NCBI GenBank assembly: GCA_013398615.1
Contig: VZSR01000055.1
Location: forward strand, 6,690,374-6,754,373
Direction: 5' to 3'
DNA from: Brachypodius melanocephalos
Lineage: Eukaryota > Chordata > Aves > Passeriformes > Pycnonotidae
DNA: 64,000 bases
Below, piece by piece: positions 21,294 through 32,533 of the stretch (its first letter is position 1; each line of letters opens with the position of its first letter). Made by a program: the position numbers and the translations under genes. The notes under the pieces were generated by a model. It was not told where the DNA came from, made no database searches, and was given only the letters and a program-made list of their open reading frames with translations.

Positions 21294-24200
21294 TTCAAGG
21301 GATTTAATGATTGCAGAAAAGATACACGTTGGGCATTTATATGCTGACTGTATCTATTTCCTTTTCATTTTTTATTCAAAATCCCAAAGTTTTTCCACAT
21401 ATGGGCCCTTGGGGTCACAGGGATGCTACTGGACTGTTACACTGCTCCTGAGCTAATCCAGACAAACTTTTAGCAACTCTGAGGGCAGGAACTCCAGTGT
21501 ATAATTAATCCAATGGTGCTACAACTAATTCTCATTCTCTTCATGGTGGTCTTGGTCCAGAGCAGCAAAACAAGACCAAAACCTACTAAATCAAGCCCAC
21601 TGCACCACTTAGGAGTTCCCTGGCCCAGAAATCAGCTACAATTTGAGAAAGGGCTCATGGCTGCCATGCCTTTGTTGGAATTTTCTCTGCCTGATCCCTC
21701 AGATTTCTATACTGCATCCAAGGTACCTTGGACAGGTTCAAGTTTCTTTGTGCCAGTTTGAGACAGCTGCAAGAGCTCCCCTATTCTAGAACTGTTCCAG
21801 TGGTTTGAGCAGCATAAACAGTTGATGTTTCCTGGGATGAGACCAGCTGGGATGACCAATAAACACTGTCTGCCCTTTTAAACTGCTGCCAACACGTGTT
21901 TCAATGTCCCCTTCTGAATCAACCAGCACAACCTGAACTTCCAGCAACACAAAACACATGGGGGAATTTTCCACTGGATTTTGTGTTCAGCACTGGCCCA
22001 CGTCACACAAGCCACCAGAGAAACAGACAACGCTGCCCAAATCCATCCTTCATTCACTCATCCATGGAAGGGCACTGTGAACTCACGGCTGATTTCAAAG
22101 CCAAAGCTGCTCTTTACTATTCAGATGAGAATCTGGCAAACACCTCTTTTTCCAAAGCATGAATCCTGCTTTTCCACTGCAGTCTCATCATAGATAGGGC
22201 CAGCTGTGGGAGAGGTAATTAAATCTTTTTTTCTAAAAGACAGGACCTGCATTCTATGCAAATTAATGTTTAAAATACAGTTTTAGGCTAGAGTCTGTGG
22301 TTTAGTGATGCCACCTCAGAGAATGTTCCTTCCCAACCTGTCACCACCAGGTGAGTTCTGGCAGCTCATTTAATGTAGAACTAGAAGGAAATTGCATTCT
22401 TTAACCTGAATTTAATATTCATAATTAGGTTTTGACTTCAATACGAGTTGAAGACGAGAACCAATTTTAAAATGTAATTTCAAGAATATATTTACTTATG
22501 GCTTTTGAGCTATTCCAAGGCCAGAGTTTGCTGGATACCTCTACCAGGAGCATATCCTACAGGGTATTTACGAAGAAATTCCAGGGGATTTCTAGTTATT
22601 AAGGAAAGACAATGTGACCCGACAGCTCCCTTTTCAAAAGCTTCCTGAAACACAGGTGAAAGAGCTGGGAATTATCCTGGGAGAGGGATTTAGCACTGGT
22701 AGAGTTACAAAAGGCTCTGCCCCAGCATCGTGGGGTCCAGCATCCTAATGGCACCAAGAGGCTTTACCAGCCCCAAATAAAAATAATAATACAGCAGCAC
22801 CCCTATGAACAGCACAGTGTCTTCCCTAGTTATTCTCACCACAGTCACCCCAACAAAGGAGGAATTTTCAGACTAAGTCAGCAGCTTAAGGCACTTCTAA
22901 TTCTCTTTTTCTTTCCCCAGCTTCCCGCAGATTTCTCTCATGATGTCCTTCCCAGCCAAGAAAAGCAAATGGAAATCTGCTCCACATCCGTGTGAGATAA
23001 TGGTCTAATACAAGTGGAAAGTATTTCCTTATAACAGGAGAAAACAGCCATCAACAAGACAAATAGGTGGAATTGCTCATTCCTAAGTGTTTCCGGATGA
23101 GTAGGAAAAGGGAAAAAAAGATGTTCTGGCTCTCCCTGAAATGCATCTGAAAGATATCGCTTCTCCTACATCTCAGAATCAAACAAACTGCTATCAAAAT
23201 CCACACATGGTGTTCCTAACTTGGGAATACTGTACATTCCCTGTTTTATTTTGGGATTTCTGATGTATTTTTCCAATAGCAAGAGCTGTGTTTACCGTGA
23301 GGACTCTGAGGGCTGAGCATGCCGTCAGTCATCCGGAAATTCTGCAAACAAACAGCACTTCAGCTCTTCCCTGCCAAGAATAAAATCTTACTTGGGATGG
23401 GGAAAAAGCCAATGTTCTCTAAAATGAGTAGGGTGACACAGAAATTTGCATCTCCTTCACAGGAGGATTTAAGATATGGATCATTTCATGTAACAAGAGT
23501 CCAAAGGTGGGAAAATTAAAGGCAACAGACTCTGCTTGTGGTCTGCTTGAGGAATGTGAGAAAAAACATCTCCAAAAACTGGGAGAACAAGAGAGCAGGG
23601 AGGAGGATGCTCAGTGGAAAACAAAATAATGGGAAGCAAATGAGTCAAAATCCAAACCAAGAAGAGCTTAAACAAAACTACAGAACACCTTAAACAAGTT
23701 AGAAAGTAAAAACAGCAAACACAGGTCTGCTCCAAGTTTATCCCAAGTATGGAAAGATTGGACATTTCCAGAGAACTTCATGAGAGAAGAGAAAGCAAAT
23801 ATATACTAGAGTCAATAAAACCAAATATTGTTTATTTTAAAAGTCAAGGAAAACTTAGAATGCCCTGTCCACGATGTGTTTGAAAATCCTTTATCACATT
23901 CAAATCACTCACTGTGTAACAGCACACGACTTGTCCTTATCTCTAACAAGTGTCCTAAGGATTATCATGGAATTAGCCAATGTCTCCTTTCCCATGAAGC
24001 AAAGTGGCTGGAATGTTCCAGTGCCCTCACTCAGATAAACAGACACAGCATGAGAAGCAAAATAACTTCACCAAATCCTTCAATTGTGGTTAAAGAGTTC
24101 AGAATTGGGGAATAAACCACCACAAAAAGCTACTTACAAAAGCCTCAGCAAGACACTATTAAAAATTGAAGTTATAGGACAACAGGAAAAGGGAATGTTA

Positions 24201-24701
24201 TGGATTAGGGAGCAGTTAAGCATAAGAAATAGCCTGTATTAAACATGGGATTTTCAGACTCCCAAAAGGGTGACAGCAAGGTGTTCCTACAGCCTTTACA
24301 GGGACCAGCAGTGGAACCTTGGGAAGAGACAGAAGAGACAAAGCAATGTTTGTGGAGAATAAATTATTCATAATAGTCATAATTAAGTTGGGAGATTCAG
24401 AGAGCCCTGAGAGAAGTGCAGAGAGTGAAATCATCTGCTGAGAGATGCAAGGCAAGGTGTGCGTGCTGAATAAAATAATAAATCCTGCTCCTATTGCAGT
24501 GGCTGATGGTTTAGAAAGATCCCCTAGAAGCAATTTTTGGCTATCCAAAAATCACTTATGAAGGAGCTTCTGAAATAGTTGGTTGAATGCTGTAATATTT
24601 GTATCCATGCAATGAAAACAGAATGGCCAAATGATTAGAAATTGCATTAAACACTGCACTTTTTTTTTTTTTTTTAAATTACCAGCATTTCTGAGTTGAA
24701 T
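21294..24701. other. unique intronic sequence, 3.4 kb
   Basis: No gene, RNA or named repeat was recognised. Bases 22200-22500 are AT-rich and conserved-looking, with a perfect octamer ATGCAAAT at 22256-22263. A 16-T run is at 24660-24675. Frames at 23481-23765 and 24216-24548 have no domain. Confidence 0.45.
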
Positions 24702-25033
24702 TCCAATGCCTAAAGTGCCTCCAAGAGAGCTGGAGAGGGACTTGGAACAAGAGATGGAAGGACAGGACACAGGGAATGGCTTCCCACTCCCAGAGGGCAG
24801 GGATAGCTGGGATATTGGATAGGAATTGTGCCCTGTGAGGGTAGGCAGGCCCTGGCACAGGGTACCCAGAGAAGCTGTGGCTGCCCCTGGATCCCTGGCA
24901 GTGTCCAAGGCCAGGTTGGACATTGGGGCTTGGAGCAGCCTGGGATAGTGGAAGGTGTCCCTGCTCATGGCAGGGGTGGAACTGGATGGTTTTTAAGGTC
25001 CCTTCCCACCCAAACCATTCTGGGACTCTATAA
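24702..25033 (+). mobile_element. CR1 LINE fragment, lineage with the cattg insertion
   Basis: It begins in ccaatgcctaaagtgcctcc and passes through ggagagggacttggaacaag, ggacaggacacagggaatgg, ggtacccagagaagctgtgg and ttggacattggggcttggag to aaggtcccttcccacccaaa and tail attctgggactctataaaa. It shares the cattg insertion with the inverted copy at 16204-16530. Confidence 0.92.
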
Positions 25034-25163
25034 AATCCAAAGGTGGTTCAGTGTGTTACTTTGATCAGGTGGCATCACTGGAAAAAACAATCTGAGGGAA
25101 GAACAACATTTGAAACTGGCTTGGTTCTTAAAAATCAACTGGAGCTCAGCTCTGGAGTGTTCC

Positions 25164-25457
25164 AGATCACAGAATTCCCAGGTGGGTCAGGCTGCAAGGG
25201 ACCACAATGGCTCATCTGGTGCCACTTCCCTGCTCCAGCAGGGCCATCCCAGAGCACAGGACAGTGTCCAGATGGCTCTGGAATATCTCCAGGAAGGTGA
25301 CTCCACACCTCTCTGGGTGATCTGTTCATGTGTGGTCACTGCCCAGGGCAGAAGTTCTGCCTCATGTGCAGGTGGAACTTCCTGGGCTTTACTTCCTGCC
25401 TGTTCCTCTGGTGCCATTGCTGGGCCCCATGGAGCAGACCTGGGACAGCCTTTCCCA
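25164..25457 (-). mobile_element. CR1 fragment, CR1-B/F-like lineage
   Basis: Reverse CR1 of a different lineage: agatcacagaattcccaggt, atctggtgccacttccctgc, tggctctggaatatctccag, gaaggtgactccacacctct, tgcctcatgtgcaggtggaa and cttcctgggctttac. It is moderately diverged, hence older than its neighbour at 24702-25033. Confidence 0.82.
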
Positions 25458-27230
25458 GATACACCTTTATATTTTAATTCCCTCTGCCTTAAATTCATCA
25501 GCCTGCAAAAACATTTAAGAGCCAGTAAAACTCATTTGTGTCTGTTCTTGAGGCCGACCCTCGTTTGTGAGCCAAGGCAGAGCAATACAAAAACCAGATC
25601 ATAAACCTAGCATTTGGGTTTTCTCTTTTTAAACCACACCTATTTCACAGGTGGGACTGGAAAAGGATAAAGAAAATGGCACAAAAGATGACAATGGTGA
25701 CGAGAACTGAAGTTCAGCTCTGTGTGTGGCCTTCTGAGGAAAAAGCAAAATCAAAGGAGCAGACAAGAGGAGGACCTCTACAAAAACACACACGGTGGAA
25801 GGCAGAGCCACAGGGAATCCTGCAATGCTCTCCCTGCACTGGCAGCAGGCTCTGGAACAGGGGGATGAGAACAAGGACAATGCAAGTGTAAGGATAATTT
25901 TCTCCTCTCATTTCACCAACAGATATTGCTACTATAAACTGATTTAGTTAAATTATCAGGAGGAAAGTGATGATCTTACACTGCCCACTCTGCTCACATT
26001 ATTGCCCATCCCCGTGCCTCGGTGAGGTGCTGAGGGCAGCATGTCACAACAATTTCTCTAAGCAATATTTGACAGAAAACCTCCCATGTCCAAGCAATTA
26101 GGATTTTTTTTTTTAAATCAACATTAGCACCAGTCAATTCCTACATGGCATTCAGCTGGGATCCTGCAGACACAAAACCTTTATAAAACAAAAAGCTTTC
26201 TTTTCCCCCAATGAATTGTTTTAAGGTCGTGAAAGGAATTTTTTTTCTCCTCATAAAGCAAGTTGTCTTTTTGTTTGAGGAAAAAGAATACACGTTTCCT
26301 CTTGTGCAGAAGATATTCTGATTGCACTACAGAGATCCTGCTGATGCACTTACAGCGCCAAACAACCCTCAGGAAAATGAATTTTTCAAACAGTAAAATA
26401 TATGGATTAACAGTTTAGAACACCCATACCCAGTCTGTAATCCCCAGGGCTAAACCCAGCAAATTCCTAGGCTGGTTAATTAGCTCACACGCAGGACTGC
26501 AATGCCATGGATGCAATGATGTGCAGTCAGGATGTGTTCTATCAGCTCGGGGGCTCCTACAACAATGCAGTGCCTTGGCAGAGCCCCGCCAATCCCGACT
26601 GGAGGCTCTCCAGCCCGGCCACTGGAGCTGCACGTGACAAATACAGCAGTGATTCACAACTGAGCTGCAGGGAGATGCTCTGGCAGGCCACGAGCACCGT
26701 GGGGATGAGAATTTGCCATTCCTGCGCTCTGGCAGCCGGGGGAAGAGAGCCCAAGGGTGTGCTGGTGACATTCTGGGTCATTGTTCCACCAAAACAGGAG
26801 CATAAACGGAGAGGAAGAGTAACTGGGAATGAGCTGCAGTGGTCTTCCCATACAGCACATCACATCCAATTACTGTCCCCAGTCTGCAAACTCCCTGCCT
26901 GTAATCCTTTCTAAACTAACAAGAGAATTGGCTTCTCACTCTGAAATCCCATGTTATTTCAACATTAAATGCAAAATATTTCAGGGCTCCAGCCTGAGTC
27001 CACCGGAGGAACCAAAGCTATCAGCTTGTAAATCCCTATCCAAGCTTTTAATGAACTGGCAAAATAATCCTCGAGCACTACCTGGGAACAACAGCAAACT
27101 CTTTTATTGGTAACTTCTGATGAATAATCAGCTCTTTTCCAGGCACTTTTGCTGAAGAAACACCTTTCAAACCTGACCTACCCAAAGACAAGGCAAGAGC
27201 AGCTCCACAAATGTAGAGTGCTGCTTGCTT
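25458..27230. other. unique intronic sequence
   Basis: No named repeat was recognised. The plus-strand frame 26507-26911 begins at a Kozak-like gccATGG and overlaps a local CpG cluster (26585-26630). No family was recognised (see findings). Confidence 0.45.
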
Positions 27231-27335
27231 CCATAGAATCCCAGAGTGGTTTGAGTTGTAAGGGGCCTCAAAGCCCATCTCATTCCCATCCCCTTCCATG
27301 AGCGGGGACACCTTCCACTACACCAGGCTGAACTC
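27231..27335 (-). mobile_element. CR1 3'-end fragment
   Basis: Reverse CR1 end: ccatagaatcccagagtggt, ttgagttgtaaggggcctca, aagcccatctcattcccatc and gcggggacaccttccactac. It is 5'-truncated after accaggctgaa. Confidence 0.88.
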
Positions 27336-27738
27336 TGAGAAGAGCCTAGAGAAGAAACAAGGAACTTCATTTTTAAGTGGCCACCCAAGTTCTACGTAAT
27401 TAATTATCCCCCATTTGCCATAGCCCTCAGACCAAGACACCTTTCATGGATGAATGACATTTCAGGGAGAGAATCCTGGACAGAAATCCTGCTGATAAGG
27501 CTTCACATAAATATAGAACAAACTGAAAGTGCAGTTACTGACTTCCAGCCCCGTTCTGCTTTCTGAACTTTGCAATCTTGACATTAAAGATGTCTTATTT
27601 TTAACTTGAAATGACACACTCAACTGTACAGAACACACAAAACACAGCGATTCTCCTTGTTCCCAGCTGTGACAGCCAGGAACACTGACAGACAGGCACG
27701 AGGAGCACGCTGAAGTGCCAAGGAATTATCAGCCACAG
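27336..27738. other. unique intronic sequence
   Basis: Nothing was recognised. Confidence 0.4.
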
Positions 27739-27891
27739 TGTCCTGACAGGAGGGGGCAGCTGGGGCAGTCGGGCTCTGCTCCCAGGGAAAATTTCTTCCC
27801 CAAAAGGGTTGTCCAGCCCTGGCCCAGCTGCCCAGGCCCAGGGATGGAGTCCTCAACCCTGCAGGGATTTAAAAGCCACATGGATGTGGCT
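27739..27891 (+). mobile_element. CR1 internal fragment, CR1-X/Y-like, lacking its 3' end
   Basis: It parallels the copy at 57605-57957: gtgtcctgacaggagggggc, tcgggctctgctcccaggga, ccaaaagggttgtccagccc and gcagggatttaaaagccaca with tggatgtgg. The block between the 'ctgctccca' and 'ttccccaaaa' motifs is deleted, and the end after tggatgtggc is gone. Confidence 0.78.
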
Positions 27892-30489
27892 GTGAGCAGC
27901 ATCTCACCTACCTGCAGATCCATGCCAGCCACGGGACTCAGTGTGGGGCTGAGCATGGCCAGCACCTCCACGCATCTAACATCAATTCCTCATGGATGCT
28001 GACAAATTGGGAAAAGCATTTTACACCTGTAAATCCTTGAAGTGGAGAACACTATTTTCACACTTTAATACTAAAAATGGACAATAAATGTGCGTAAGGA
28101 AATCCAAAAGGAGAGAGAACTTTGGGCAGAAGGAATTTGTGATTTTGCTCTGTTATCAATTTGTTTTCAGTTTTCCCAGGTTTTTTGTACCCGACCTCTC
28201 CAGAGATCTGGTACAGAACCAGATCACATCCAAGGCTAAACAGGATCCTAATGATCTCCCATTAGCTAAACTTCCCAGCACATCACTTCCAAAGAAAGAA
28301 GAGGTCAAAACCTGCCATCAGTAAAAGGAAAATTTCAAAGGACCAGGAAACCAGATAAATTGTTACTTTTCCTACTCCAAACCTGTAGCTTGTAAGGACC
28401 CACTCCCCCATGAAAAAGCTGCAAAATGTGGACCCAAAGAAAGGTATTAAATGACCATAAAAGAAAAATAAAAGTTTAAGAACAGCTGCTGTGTAATATC
28501 TCCTGACTGGATACAGCATGAATATGGGGGGGGGAAAAAGAGATTTTAAATGCTTGATCTGTGCAGCAGCAAGAACTCACTCACCCTGTTCCATTGACTC
28601 TGCTCCAAAGGGGCACAGACCACCTACTCCCAAATTGGACACATCCATCCCAAACTGTGTGGGGGATTTCACCCACTGAGCCACAGCAGATTAGGAGGCT
28701 TTGAGAACAATTATGTGGGGTGAAAAGGAGACAAGGGGAACCCTCAGCCTTGAATGAGCACGTGGAACACCAATGTCTAGACAGTGCTGACACCTTTGTC
28801 TTTGGGAAGAGGGATTAGGGAAGCAATCTGGCTGTGCTGTCCCTTGTTTGATATGAAACCAGAAGACACTTTGGGCTAAAGGCCTGGCCCTGTTCCAAAA
28901 CCCACTTTATTATGAAGGAGCTGAAGAAAAAGAAGAAAAAGACGTCTGTAAGAGTGTGAGTGAGGTTTCTGCCTGGCAGTCACAGCAATTAAATGAGCTG
29001 CCTTGATGAGGAGGAAAAAACCACCCAAATAAAACCCAAAGCCTCCAAAGAGCAGGAGAAAGTAATTTGAAGAGTAGGTCAAGCCTCCCGAGGGGATTAC
29101 CTTTCCAGTTTGAGACTTAATGCTGGAGACATGCTTGGAAAAACTGACCAGTGAGATCCTGCTGATCCCACAGATGACCCCCTAACGTCTGGATGCTTCA
29201 GCACAAGTCTAGTGTTAAAAGGGAATGTGGAAAATTGTGTGAGTTAGGGTCAAAACTGACATAACTAGAAGGTTCCTTCTCTTCCTTCCACTGTCCCTTT
29301 CTCCCTTCCTCCCTTCCTTCCTCTCTATGAGATTGCTGGATTAAAATGTGTCTCATCAAATCCCAGGTCACATAAGAAACTTGAAAGATCCACTTCAAAG
29401 AGCTACTTTGGCAAACAAAGCATTTAAGTCAATTTAATACTTCCCATACTGGAAAGAACCACTTCCTTCAATGGGAAAGGAAAACAAATAATGGAGAGAC
29501 AAAGCCGGGAACATTTGTGGGAGCTGGGAATAACCAAGCCCAGGCTGTGGCTGTGAAGAGACAGGGAGCTCACACTTCCCTGGCTGTTCCAGTGCTTCCA
29601 ACATGATGGACTTCTCTCCAAGGATCTGCTGACTGAGAGTGCAAAACTAAACAGAAGCTCAAAGGCTTTCACTCTTACTCAAAAATCCATCTGGCAAACA
29701 CGGCAGACACTGGAAATTCACTGCCCCAAGGACTTGGATGTGTTCAGGGAAGGCAGGAGGGAATACAGCTCTTAAACACCTCTGTGCCTCTAAAGATATT
29801 TGTCATTCCAGATCTGTGCTGCTGTTAGGAACCAATTTTTGCTAAAAATGCGATTTAAAGGCAGTTCCCATCTCCCTGAACATCCAGAGGATATTTCCAG
29901 TTTAATACTTCAAAGTCCTACAGCATCACCATCATCTCTCCAGGCATGCAGGAAGAAGTTAGGGAGAAGGAACCTTCTAGCTCTGCCAGGAAATTAAGGA
30001 AGAGCTGGAGGGTCCAACTGTTGGCTCTTTAAGGATAAATTGGGATGGAAAGCCAATCCAACCTTCTTTTTATGGAGCAGTTAATGTAAAAATATCTAAG
30101 AGAGATGGGAACTTTATACAGACAGAGGGAAATCTTAATTCTCAAACAGACCAGAGGCAATTACCAAAATTATAGCAATGGAATTGTTTTTTTGCAGTCA
30201 AGCATAATTATGGAAAGTCTATTGGAAAGAAAGCTTAGGCTATGATTTGCATTTCAATTAATTTTCAAACTTTTATGTGGAGAATTGATGGCCAGAATTG
30301 GGAAGTACAGGAACTAGCATACACTGAAATACACTCATCAATGTTGTAATATAGGATTTCCAAGGATACAACACAGACAGTGTTCCAAGATTTAGGGGGT
30401 TTTGGCTTTTTGATTTTTTTTTTCCTGTTAGCCTGTAGAAAATGGATAAAGTTCTAGAGGAAAAGAAAAAACCACCAGTGCTACCACCT
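27892..30489. other. unique intronic sequence, 2.6 kb
   Basis: No gene was recognised. It contains a nine-G run (28526-28534) and a homopyrimidine tract at 29294-29326. Bases 29700-29790 faintly resemble a CR1 middle (cactggaaattcactgcccc, acttggatgtgttcaggga), but too weakly to call. Confidence 0.45.
29294..29326. repeat. homopyrimidine (CCTT-rich) tract
   Basis: Thirty-three consecutive pyrimidines made of tccc, ttcc and ctct units form a simple repeat. The FAM168A-sense strand is all purine here. Confidence 0.8.
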
Positions 30490-30783
30490 GGGTCTGCTGG
30501 GTGGTACAACAGCATGAGAGGCAATGGGAAGAAACTGGAATGAAGGAAGTTCCACCTGAATGAGAGGAAGAACTTTACTGTGAGCCTGACCATGCACTGG
30601 AACAGGCTGCCCAGAGCGGGTGTGGAGTCTCCTTCCCTGGGGATAGTCAAAACCCACAATCCCAAGAAGTGTGGACACAATCCTGGGTTACCTGCTCTTG
30701 GGGATCCTGCTTGAGCAGTGAGGTTGGACTAGATGACTTTTGTGTCCCTTCCAACCCCAGCCATTCCAGGATTCTGGGATTCA
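30490..30783 (+). mobile_element. CR1 fragment, CR1-B/F-like lineage
   Basis: It reads gagaggcaatgggaagaaac, gaaggaagttccacctgaat, gaggaagaactttactgtga, cactggaacaggctgcccag, gtgtggagtctccttccctg and ttgagcagtgaggttggact, ending cttccaaccccagccattcc with tail aggattctgggattc. This is the lineage of 25164-25457 in the opposite orientation. Confidence 0.92.
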
Positions 30784-31601
30784 CATGCAGCTGAAGCACT
30801 GCACAATGGGCAAATCCAAGGCTCCTGAGAATATTTTCCTTCCTGAGGTTTACCAACGGTGCCCAGGGCTCCCAGCAAACCCTTAGGATATTGTTCCTGC
30901 CAAACTGACAATCCCAAGTTATCACTTCCACATGTTAAAAAGGAACATTTCTGTACTAAAATATCCGCAAATGTCTGCCCAACTGCTTTACAACTTTATT
31001 GATTATAATTGGCTCTTGCTCCTTCAGCCCAAGAATTTCACACAAAATTCCAATTATACAATCCAGCATGAGACAGCCAGAGATACAGACCCTCTAACAA
31101 GCTTAGGCAAAAATCAAAGGGCTAAATCAAAAACTGGCTCACACCAAGTCTATCCTTTGTGCAGTCAACCAAGACTAATTAATGCTTTTAATGGCAGTTT
31201 ACCCCTTTTGGTGCCATAAATCAGAGCAGGCAGCTTTTCTGAATTAACAAAAGAATCTGTGAAAGGTGTAGCTCATTAAGCACACTCCCAAATTCAAATG
31301 CACTTAATCACAACCAGGTACATTGAGCAGGACTGTACTTCAGGAGCAGAGTAAGCTGCAGGTTGTACACAGGGCACATTCATTCATCAACACAAACAAG
31401 GCTGGCACACCGGGGAGAGGGCCTGAATTATAGATCTGAGAGAAAGGCCCCTGCTTCCAGCATGGCTTTTGTGAGGGCGGGAATGTGCAGCACACTGCGG
31501 GAAGGCGCTGTGGAAAGGTGGAGGGAACAGGGAGGATGTTTCCCATCAGCTCACCTCAGCCACAGAGTCCTTGAAGAGAGCACACTGCTGCTGCTGCTGA
31601 G
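30784..31601. other. unique intronic sequence
   Basis: No gene or repeat was recognised apart from a short (ctg) run at about 31586-31599 directly before the next CR1. Confidence 0.45.
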
Positions 31602-32058
31602 CTCTTGGAGCAGCTCCAGACAAGGCACCAAGCTGATCAGAGGGATGGAGCAGCTCTGCTGTGAGGAGCAGCTGAGAGAACCGGGATTGTTCAGCCTGGA
31701 AAAGAAAAGCTTTGGGGTGACCTAATTGTGACCTTCCAGGACTTGCAGGGAATCTACAGGAAAGATGAAGAGACACTCTTTTACAAGGGCCTGGAGTGGC
31801 AGGACAAGAGGGAATGAAGCCTACTCTCAAACTGACAGAGAGGTTTAGACTGGATCTTAGGAAGAAATCCTTCCCTGTGAAGGTGGGGAGGCCCTGGCAC
31901 AGGGTGCCCAGAGAAGCTGTGGCTGCCCCAACCCTGGGAGTGTCCAAGGCCAGGTTGGAGCAGCCTGGGATAGTAGAAGGTGTCCCTGCCTTTGTGGGGG
32001 TGGCACTGGATGGCCTTTAAGGTCCATTCCAACCCAAACCATTTGGGGATTCTAGGAT
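31602..32058 (+). mobile_element. CR1 LINE fragment with a small internal deletion
   Basis: A longer copy: cttggagcagctccagacaa, ctgatcagagggatggagca, ttcagcctggaaaagaaaag, gtgaccttccaggacttgca, actggatcttaggaagaaat, ggcacagggtgcccagagaa, then the 3' end aaggtccattccaacccaaa and tail ttggggattctagga. At 31954-31958 ccaggttggagcag lacks the 14 bases between two TTGGA words found in its relatives. Confidence 0.92.
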
Positions 32059-32231
32059 ATACCTAAATATGCTGTAATATATCACATAGAGAAAGTTCTT
32101 CCCTGTGTAAGGTGATGAATTTATAAAGATTAATGACACAGAATTTCATCCTATGTGATGCTCTTGCAAATATCTTTCTGAGTCAGATCCACACTTCTAC
32201 AAAATCCTCTTTTAAAACATTTTTTGCCACA

Positions 32232-32533
32232 GTTTCTTCCCATTATCCCATCCATCCCTGCCCTCTGGCAGTAGAAAGCCATTCCCTGTGTCCTGTCCCT
32301 CCATCCCTTGTCCCCAGTCCCTCTCCAGCTCTCCTGGAGCCCCTTGAGGCCCTGGAAGGCCTCTGAGCTCTCCCTGGAGCCTTCTCCTCTCCAGGTGAGC
32401 ACCCCCAGCTCTCCCAGCCTGGCTCCAACGCAGAGGGATTCCAGCCCTGGAGCAGCTCTGGGGCCTCCTCTGGGCTCTCTCCAGCAGCTCCACGTCCTGC
32501 TGCTGTTGGGGGCCCCAGAGCTGGATGCAGCAC
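32232..32533 (-). mobile_element. CR1 internal (ORF2 C-terminal) fragment lacking its 3' end
   Basis: Reverse CR1: cttcccattatcccatccat, tccctgccctctggcagtag, ccattccctgtgtcctgtcc, ccctggagccttctcctctc, caggtgagcacccccagctc and ggccccagagctggatgcag. The CR1 3' end is absent, so a secondary break lies at about 32232. It is tail-to-tail with the copy at 31602-32058. Confidence 0.9.

Noticed and set aside
29700..29790. Possible CR1 middle fragment
   Set aside because: Only two short word matches (cactggaaattcactgcccc, acttggatgtgttcaggga); too weak without an alignment.
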